Assembly (NCBI GenBank): GCA_009926905.1
Contig: RFNX01000439.1
Coordinates: 1 to 9,491, forward strand
From: Flavobacteriales bacterium
GTDB taxonomy: Bacteria > Bacteroidota > Bacteroidia > Flavobacteriales_D > Crocinitomicaceae
Length of the DNA: 9,491 bases
Direction: 5' to 3'
The translations under genes were made by a program, and so were the position numbers. Position 1 is the first letter of the stretch, and every line of letters begins with the position of its first letter. Below, piece after piece: positions 5,213 through 9,491 of this stretch. The notes beneath the pieces were generated by a model that saw only the letters and a list, made by a program, of their open reading frames with translations, made no database searches and had not been told where the DNA came from.

Positions 5213-6718
5213 TCAAATCTGCTTAAAACTTCCGTCCAAGTCGGTCACTTGAAAAATATCGCCTTTTTTTCCTTCGAGAAGTATTTTAGTTTTCTTTCCG
5301 TGCGGTGAATCTAATATAAATTGTTGTTGCAAGGCGTATTCAAAATTGAAATCAATGTTGCTGAAATGACTTTTTAATAATTTGAATTCATTTCTGTTTT
5401 TTGAAGGAATTTTACTGAAACCAATACCAGGTAAAATGATAAAATGCTCTTGTTCATTTGCTAGAAAAGTTTGAATCGAATGAGGTGCTACAAGTAAACT
5501 ATATGTTTCTCCTACTGCTTTTTCTTCCCAGCAAATTACCAAAATAGTGTATTCAGAAGAATTATTCATTTCGATTTGACGACCATTTTTTCGCTTAAGT
5601 AAAGCTTTTGTTTTAGTGATTATTTCGTCAGAAAAATTGCTTGTTTTAATAAAAGAACTTGAATCGAACAAAGCAGAATAATGCATTTCCATGTCTTTCT
5701 CAAAATCGCGAAACAAATCTTCAACGATAGAATTTTCAAAGGCTGTTCTAAGAAAAACAGTAGCCCCAGCGCCGTAATAAGAAGTATCCGATTCAAGAAT
5801 TGGTTTGGGCTGCATCGAACGTAAAATAGAATCGATTTCTTTGCGCTCATTCACTGAAAAATAAGTCAATGCTGAACCTTCATGCACAATTTGAGGAGGT
5901 GGAGAAAAATCCGTTGTCAAACTGAAGAAAACTATCGCAATGATTCCAAAAATCGTAACAATTATGAATCCCGTTTTCAATGAAATTTTAGATGAACCTG
6001 CGTTTTCGTTGTACTTGAAAGTAAATTCACCTGACTTAATTGCTAATTTAATTCCTTGCAAACTTTGTGATTGCTGCTCGTTTAATTTCATTTTATCAAG
6101 CTGTATTAGCATCCAATTTGCAAGTTTAGCGGTACATAATCGGTGCTTGAACAAAGTCAATACTTTCTCTACAAAATTAATTTTCAAAGCATGCGAAGAA
6201 CGACCTAGACCATTGTGAATTTGCAAAATATCGTCACTTAAAATGTAAGTAACATCGCTTTGAAAGACCTCAAATTTTGTTTCTTTCTTCAAATGCTGAA
6301 ACTTATTCTCAATGTCCTCATCAATTTTTTTATACAGCGATTGTTCTAGATAAAAGCGCGTTTCTTCTTCAATCAAAATAAAATAAGAAAAAATGTTTGC
6401 CCATTCGCGATTTGCTTTCGTTTCTAATTTACGTTCTAGTAAACTTAAAAAAAATGGAGCAATATATTTTTGAAACGCTTCAAACTGAAAATGTTCCTTC
6501 CATTTTAGTCGGTCAATAAATTCATTTTTAGTGGTGTTTGAAATCAACAATTCCTTTAAATCTGAATGTTGTTCAATCCAGCTATTGAATACTTTAGAAG
6601 AATGATTTTGAATATCAATAAAGTTCCTAATTTCTTCTTCTTCCCAAGTATTTACTGGGTTTTTATGAAACGCTTCGAAAAACATCTCTACATTTTCTGT
6701 AGGATTTTGATGAAACAT
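5213..6718 (-). CDS. Unrecognised single-pass membrane protein
   Basis: I do not recognise this protein. The open frame extends to a TTG at 6832 (539 residues), with ATGs at 6823, 6808 and 6718. I prefer 6718 (501 residues): an exact minus-strand -7 box TAAATTTG (6791-6798) lies just upstream, its leader ends in an A-rich run, and the longer starts would overlap the promoter of the divergent gene. Numbered from 6718, residues 1-240 are charged, mostly helical, with aromatic-rich helices (e.g. FQKYIAPFFLSLLERKL) and no signal peptide. Residues about 250-267 (GFIIVTIFGIIAIVFFSL) form the only membrane segment. A Pro-rich linker (DFSPPPQ) and a mixed alpha/beta domain of about 230 residues follow. 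The layout suggests a cytoplasmic N-terminal domain and a periplasmic C-terminal one, as in some sensors or anti-sigma-like proteins, but no motif of either family is visible. aroE follows 45 bp downstream. Confidence 0.8.
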   Translation of the reverse strand: MFHQNPTENVEMFFEAFHKNPVNTWEEEEIRNFIDIQNHSSKVFNSWIEQHSDLKELLISNTTKNEFIDRLKWKEHFQFEAFQKYIAPFFLSLLERKLETKANREWANIFSYFILIEEETRFYLEQSLYKKIDEDIENKFQHLKKETKFEVFQSDVTYILSDDILQIHNGLGRSSHALKINFVEKVLTLFKHRLCTAKLANWMLIQLDKMKLNEQQSQSLQGIKLAIKSGEFTFKYNENAGSSKISLKTGFIIVTIFGIIAIVFFSLTTDFSPPPQIVHEGSALTYFSVNERKEIDSILRSMQPKPILESDTSYYGAGATVFLRTAFENSIVEDLFRDFEKDMEMHYSALFDSSSFIKTSNFSDEIITKTKALLKRKNGRQIEMNNSSEYTILVICWEEKAVGETYSLLVAPHSIQTFLANEQEHFIILPGIGFSKIPSKNRNEFKLLKSHFSNIDFNFEYALQQQFILDSPHGKKTKILLEGKKGDIFQVTDLDGSFKQI

Positions 6719-6790
6719 TTTTTCTAAGTTAGGAATCGAAATATAACGCACAAAGATTAAGTTTAAATTACGAAAATCACTTTCTTCGTT

Positions 6791-6798
6791 CAAATTTA
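6791..6798 (-). promoter_or_regulatory. Candidate -7 promoter box for the unknown membrane protein
   Basis: The minus strand reads TAAATTTG, an exact TAnnTTTG match, 72 bases before the ATG at 6718. It lies inside the frame if the ATG at 6808 or anything further upstream is the real start, so it bears directly on the start choice. There is no strong -33 element. Confidence 0.4.
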
Positions 6799-6818
6799 GT
6801 CTAATCATTAAAATTTTG

Positions 6819-6826
6819 TACATTTG
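6819..6826 (+). promoter_or_regulatory. Candidate -7 promoter box for the small T9SS cargo gene
   Basis: TACATTTG, an exact TAnnTTTG match, ends 22 bases before the ATG at 6849, a typical Bacteroidota arrangement. A weak TTTAG lies 20 bases upstream of the box at about the -33 position. It overlaps the 5' extension of the divergent frame. Confidence 0.6.
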
Positions 6827-6848
6827 CCTCAATATTTAAAACTTTTTT

Positions 6849-7589
6849 ATGAAAAAACTATTACTTTCTTTGGCTACTGCAGTTGTTGCAGTAATGAGTG
6901 TTCAAGCACAAAATTGTACACCAAATCCTCAGTATGCTGATTCTACTTACGGAGTTTGGCCTGATACAATTGTAAATTTCCCTGCTGCAAGTGCTAATCA
7001 AGCTTATTCAACAGACTTGAACTTTAAAGTTCCTTCTGAGGTTCCTGCTTCATTAGCTCCAAACCCTTCTTTAGTTGGTGCTCCAATTAACGGATTTTCA
7101 GTAACTAGTGTAGCTGGTTTGCCAACAACTTACCAATACGCATGTAACGCTGCAAATTGTTCTTATGCTGGTGGTGCAAACGGTTGTGCAAATGTTTATG
7201 GTCCTAATGCTATAGCTGGAACATACAATATTACTATCAATGTTGACGTACTTGTTCAAGTTCCTTTCCTTGGTGAAACTTCTGTACCAACTTCATTTAC
7301 AGGTTATAAAATTGTTGTAGGTACTAGTGGAACAATTGAGCAAGTTATCAATCCTATCTTAGTTTCTCCAAACCCTGCAACTGATGTTATTTCAGTTGAT
7401 GGAATTACAGCTTCAATGAAAGCTTCTAAAGTTGAAGTTACAAACGTTGAGGGTAAAGTTGTTGCTTCTAAAGCAGTAGCTAACGCTTCAAACTTCAATT
7501 TTGATTTATCAGGAATGAAAGCTGGAATTTACTTTGTTAACGTAACGCACGCGAGTGGTGTTGAAACAGTAAAATTCATCAAACAATAA
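6849..7589 (+). CDS. Small secreted protein with Ig-like-type body and T9SS type A sorting domain
   Basis: This 246-residue protein begins MKKLLLSLATAVVAVMSVQA, a clear signal peptide with likely cleavage after residue 20 (VQA|QN). The mature body (21-165) is rich in Ala, Val, Ser and Asn, with a beta-strand pattern. It has four cysteines (23, 99, 104, 113), three clustered in YACNAANCSYAGGANGC, suggesting two disulfides. A strand with an AGTYNITINVDV pattern follows (123-134) and resembles Bacteroidota Ig-like 'GLPxxxxYxCN...GTY' proteins; this likeness is from memory. From 172, VSPNPATDVISVDG to GIYFVNVTHASGVETVKFIKQ is a textbook T9SS type A domain. The protein should be exported to the surface or medium. 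Codons appear more uniform (many GCT, GTT, ACA) than in its neighbours, hinting at high expression. It has its own promoter box and a strong terminator, so it is a single-gene unit. The function is unknown. Confidence 0.9.
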   Translation: MKKLLLSLATAVVAVMSVQAQNCTPNPQYADSTYGVWPDTIVNFPAASANQAYSTDLNFKVPSEVPASLAPNPSLVGAPINGFSVTSVAGLPTTYQYACNAANCSYAGGANGCANVYGPNAIAGTYNITINVDVLVQVPFLGETSVPTSFTGYKIVVGTSGTIEQVINPILVSPNPATDVISVDGITASMKASKVEVTNVEGKVVASKAVANASNFNFDLSGMKAGIYFVNVTHASGVETVKFIKQ

Positions 7590-7607
7590 TATTTCTTTAC
7601 TGAAAGG

Positions 7608-7633
7608 AAAGGGAGCTTCGGTTCCCTTTTTTT
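7608..7633 (+). terminator. Intrinsic terminator with C(UUCG)G tetraloop
   Basis: AAAGGGAGC and GTTCCCTTT form a nine-pair stem (one G-U) closed by the very stable C(UUCG)G tetraloop, followed by a run of T to 7633. It starts 18 bases after the stop codon of the small T9SS gene. On the other strand the hairpin also forms but is followed by a broken T-run, so it may partly stop nadD transcripts as well. Confidence 0.92.
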
Positions 7634-7693
7634 ATGCGCTAAAGTTTGAGAAGAAATTGATACTTGAAGAATAGAAATCAAAAAAAATGAAAC

Positions 7694-8308
7694 CTATCTA
7701 TAAAAATTCATTTCGTCCACGTATTTGCGAACGGGTTCTGTGAGCAAATAACGAACGTCCTTGCCTTCTTTAATTGATTGACGAATGAAACTAGAAGAAA
7801 CTTTCATCACGGGCGCGTCTTCGCAAAACTCAACGTTCTTATGTGATTTGTAATCGTTGATTAAATCGGCACTCATTGCCACTACCTCTAATTCTTCTTG
7901 CATGGTCAGCACGCGTGGATAAACGTAAATTTTGTGTTTCTCTAAAATGATTTCGTGATTGAACCATTTGTGAAACGTACGCAAATTGTCTTCGCCCATA
8001 ATTAACGCAAAAGAATCGTTGGGGTATTTTTCTTTGAGGTACGTCAAGGTGGTAATTGTGTAACTTGGCTTTGGTAAATGGAATTCAATGTCGGAAGCTC
8101 GGAGTTTTAAATTGTCATCAATTGCTTCTTTTACCAATGCCAATCGGTGAAAATCAGCCAACAAAGTCGATTTATCTTTCAATGGGTTTTGTGGCGTAAC
8201 AACCATCCAAACTTGATCCAAGTCGGTGTATTCCGCCATGAAATTAGCAATCACCAAATGTCCCACATGAATGGGATTAAATGTCCCAAAATACAAGCCT
8301 ATTTTCAT
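7694..8308 (-). CDS. nadD: Nicotinate-nucleotide adenylyltransferase
   Basis: NadD transfers AMP from ATP to nicotinate mononucleotide, forming deamido-NAD in the last shared steps of NAD synthesis. The 204-residue protein has the nucleotidyltransferase signature GTFNPIHVGH (8-17, with the HxGH element), MVVTPQNPLKDK (35-46), MGEDNLRTFHKW (104-115) and the C-terminal SSSFIR (171-176), equivalent to the (S/T)xxxR ATP-binding motif. The length is typical and it is a cytoplasmic enzyme. Its ATG overlaps the gmk stop codon by 4 bp (ATGA at 8305-8308), strong evidence for translational coupling in the yicC-gmk-nadD operon. It ends about 60 bp from a hairpin that may act in both directions. The related PanC and CoaD families are excluded by length and by the DNLRxFHKW motif. 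Confidence 0.96.
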   Translation of the reverse strand: MKIGLYFGTFNPIHVGHLVIANFMAEYTDLDQVWMVVTPQNPLKDKSTLLADFHRLALVKEAIDDNLKLRASDIEFHLPKPSYTITTLTYLKEKYPNDSFALIMGEDNLRTFHKWFNHEIILEKHKIYVYPRVLTMQEELEVVAMSADLINDYKSHKNVEFCEDAPVMKVSSSFIRQSIKEGKDVRYLLTEPVRKYVDEMNFYR

Positions 8309-8880
8309 GCTTTTATAAATTGGTTGACTATCTTTTTCGCTTCATCTATTGTTTCAAACAAAACTTCGTTGTTGATGATAACATCAAATTTCTCCGCGCT
8401 TTCTAATTCTTGTAATGATTTTGCTAAGCGCAATTGTATCTTTTCTTCGCTATCTGTTTTCCTTGCTCGTAAACGTTCTTCCAAAATTTCAACACTCGGT
8501 GGATTGATAAAAACAGACAAAGCTTGTTTTTGAAAAATATTTTTTAAGTTCAAACCACCAACGACATCTACATCAAAAACAACTGTTTTTCCTTCTAACC
8601 AAATGCGCTCTACTTCACTTTTCAAGGTTCCATAAAACATATCTTGATACACTTCCTCCCATTCTATAAATGCATTCTGCTTTATTTTTTCCTTAAAATC
8701 TTCCACGCTTAAAAAATGGTAATCTTTTCCATCTTCTTCATTTCCTCGAGGCTCACGACTGCAGGCAGAACAGAAAGCCAAATTATTCATTGTTTGTAAA
8801 AGTGCATGAACAATTGTAGTTTTTCCCGCTCCTGATGGCGCTGAAAAAATAATACACTTACCATTTTTTAGCTCACTCAT
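8305..8880 (-). CDS. gmk: Guanylate kinase
   Basis: Guanylate kinase phosphorylates GMP to GDP with ATP in the cytoplasm. The 191-residue protein has the P-loop APSGAGKT (14-21). Its GMP-binding residues are in the segment SACSREPRGNEEDGKDYHF (38-56), which keeps the Ser, both Arg and the Tyr, and in FIEWEEV (71-77) and YGT (83-85). FDVDVVGG (102-109) is the Bacteroidota form of the acidic strand, and the lid carries LRARKTDSEEKIQLRL (137-152). The segment before the first conserved Arg reads ACSR where many homologues have a Thr-Thr-Arg type sequence; the change looks tolerable. Only one base separates it from the yicC stop codon, and it overlaps nadD by 4 bp, so all three genes are very probably one operon read from right to left. 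Confidence 0.97.
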   Translation of the reverse strand: MSELKNGKCIIFSAPSGAGKTTIVHALLQTMNNLAFCSACSREPRGNEEDGKDYHFLSVEDFKEKIKQNAFIEWEEVYQDMFYGTLKSEVERIWLEGKTVVFDVDVVGGLNLKNIFQKQALSVFINPPSVEILEERLRARKTDSEEKIQLRLAKSLQELESAEKFDVIINNEVLFETIDEAKKIVNQFIKA

Positions 8881-8881
8881 A

Positions 8882-9491
8882 TTATAATGTATTCAGAACT
8901 TGCTCTTTAATTTTTTCGAGCTTGTCTTTCATTTCAACTACCAATTTCTGCATCTCTGCATGATTGCTTTTGCTTCCCAATGTATTGATTTCACGTCCAA
9001 TTTCTTGTGCGATGAAACCGAGTTTTTTTCCTGATAACGGAAGAATCATCGTTTCTAAAAAATAGTCCAGATGATTTGCCAAACGCATTTTTTCTTCTGA
9101 AACGTCCAACTTCTCAAGGTAAAAAATCATTTCTTGCTCCAAACGATTTTCATCCATTGATTTTGCTTCCAAATCTTTCAAAGCTTTTGTGATTCTCTCA
9201 CGAACATTTGAAATGCGTTCTTGTTCAAAATCTGCAACTGAAAACAATAAAGTTCTTATTTCTTCAATGCGATTGGTGAATTCTTGTTCCAACGCTTGTC
9301 CTTCTGTTTTTCTAAAATCTTGTAATTTTTTACAGCTTTCTTTCACTAAATCCAATAACCACGTTTTCTCGTCGTCCGTTAATTCAACCGTTTGCTGATT
9401 CAAAACATCTGGCATTTTCAAAACCAACGAAAGATAATCGGAAGGTTGTTCGCCCCACGATTCATTCATTCTTTTGAGTTCTGCGTAATAT
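8882..9491 (-). CDS. YicC/YloC family endoribonuclease, partial (5' end beyond the right edge)
   Basis: The frame stays open to the window edge. The Met at 9469 is internal, since upstream codons read YYAELKR in the same frame, matching the family, and full-length YicC proteins have about 290 residues. The visible 203 codons include the end of the N-terminal domain and the whole C-terminal DUF1732 domain. Counted from the Met at 9469, these are RLEQEMIFYLEKLDVSEEKMRL (114-135), HLDYFLETM (138-146), the signature GKKLGFIAQEIGREINTLGSKS (152-173) and the end VVEMKDKLEKIKEQVLNTL. E. coli YicC has been linked to endoribonuclease activity and small-RNA decay; I infer a similar cytoplasmic role here. 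It is the first visible gene of the operon with gmk and nadD, one base upstream of gmk. The promoter and true start lie outside the window. Confidence 0.93.
   Translation of the reverse strand, partial: YYAELKRMNESWGEQPSDYLSLVLKMPDVLNQQTVELTDDEKTWLLDLVKESCKKLQDFRKTEGQALEQEFTNRIEEIRTLLFSVADFEQERISNVRERITKALKDLEAKSMDENRLEQEMIFYLEKLDVSEEKMRLANHLDYFLETMILPLSGKKLGFIAQEIGREINTLGSKSNHAEMQKLVVEMKDKLEKIKEQVLNTL

Noticed and set aside
6719..6832. Longer start (TTG 6832, ATG 6823 or ATG 6808) for the membrane protein
   Set aside because: It would leave no visible promoter and would place the divergent gene's -7 box in or beside the coding sequence; not excluded, but less likely than the ATG at 6718.
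8147..8533. 128-codon plus-strand open frame
   Set aside because: It lies wholly opposite nadD and gmk, which have full family motifs; its translation has no recognisable pattern, so it is a shadow frame.
8882..9469. Treating the YicC frame as a complete 195-residue truncated gene
   Set aside because: The frame continues upstream to the window edge with family-like residues (YYAELKR), so the gene is cut by the window rather than truncated in the genome.

Overview
The window is AT-rich chromosomal DNA from a member of the Bacteroidota, most likely a flavobacterium-like lineage. Four things point there: two secreted proteins end in type IX secretion (T9SS) C-terminal sorting domains; several genes are preceded by the Bacteroidota -7 promoter box TAnnTTTG; start codons have A-rich leaders rather than Shine-Dalgarno sequences; and a bacterial GH3-family protein and a yicC-gmk-nadD cluster are present. 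No phage, IS element, integrase, tRNA, rRNA or CRISPR array is visible. The region looks like ordinary core chromosome with one unusual intergenic repeat.

Layout. At the left edge is the 5' part of a universal stress protein (minus strand), divergent from a GH3-family acyl-adenylating enzyme (404-1921, plus). A YraN-type putative nuclease (1929-2288, minus) faces it tail to tail and is divergent from a secreted choice-of-anchor B (LVIVD-like) protein with a T9SS tail (2423-3829, plus). Between that gene's stop codon and a 49-codon UVR-motif gene on the opposite strand (4009-4158) lies an 8-bp-periodic repeat of about 190 bp, interrupted by a perfect 18-bp palindrome. Next come aroE (4436-5167, minus) and, upstream of it on the same strand, an unrecognised single-pass membrane protein (about 501 residues, 5213-6718). 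Divergent from the latter is a small T9SS-exported protein (6849-7589, plus) ending in a clear intrinsic terminator with a UUCG tetraloop. The right end holds a tightly packed minus-strand operon, yicC (partial) - gmk - nadD.

How the parts relate. The yicC-gmk-nadD operon joins RNA decay/processing with GMP phosphorylation and NAD synthesis. aroE serves aromatic amino acid synthesis and may be cotranscribed with the unknown membrane protein. The two T9SS cargo genes are independent units. Most other genes appear to be single-gene units arranged head to head or tail to tail with short spacers. I see no defence system or other obviously new multi-gene system. The strongest unexplained signals are the 8-bp periodic array with its embedded palindrome, the adjacent stand-alone UVR-motif miniprotein, and the unrecognised membrane protein.
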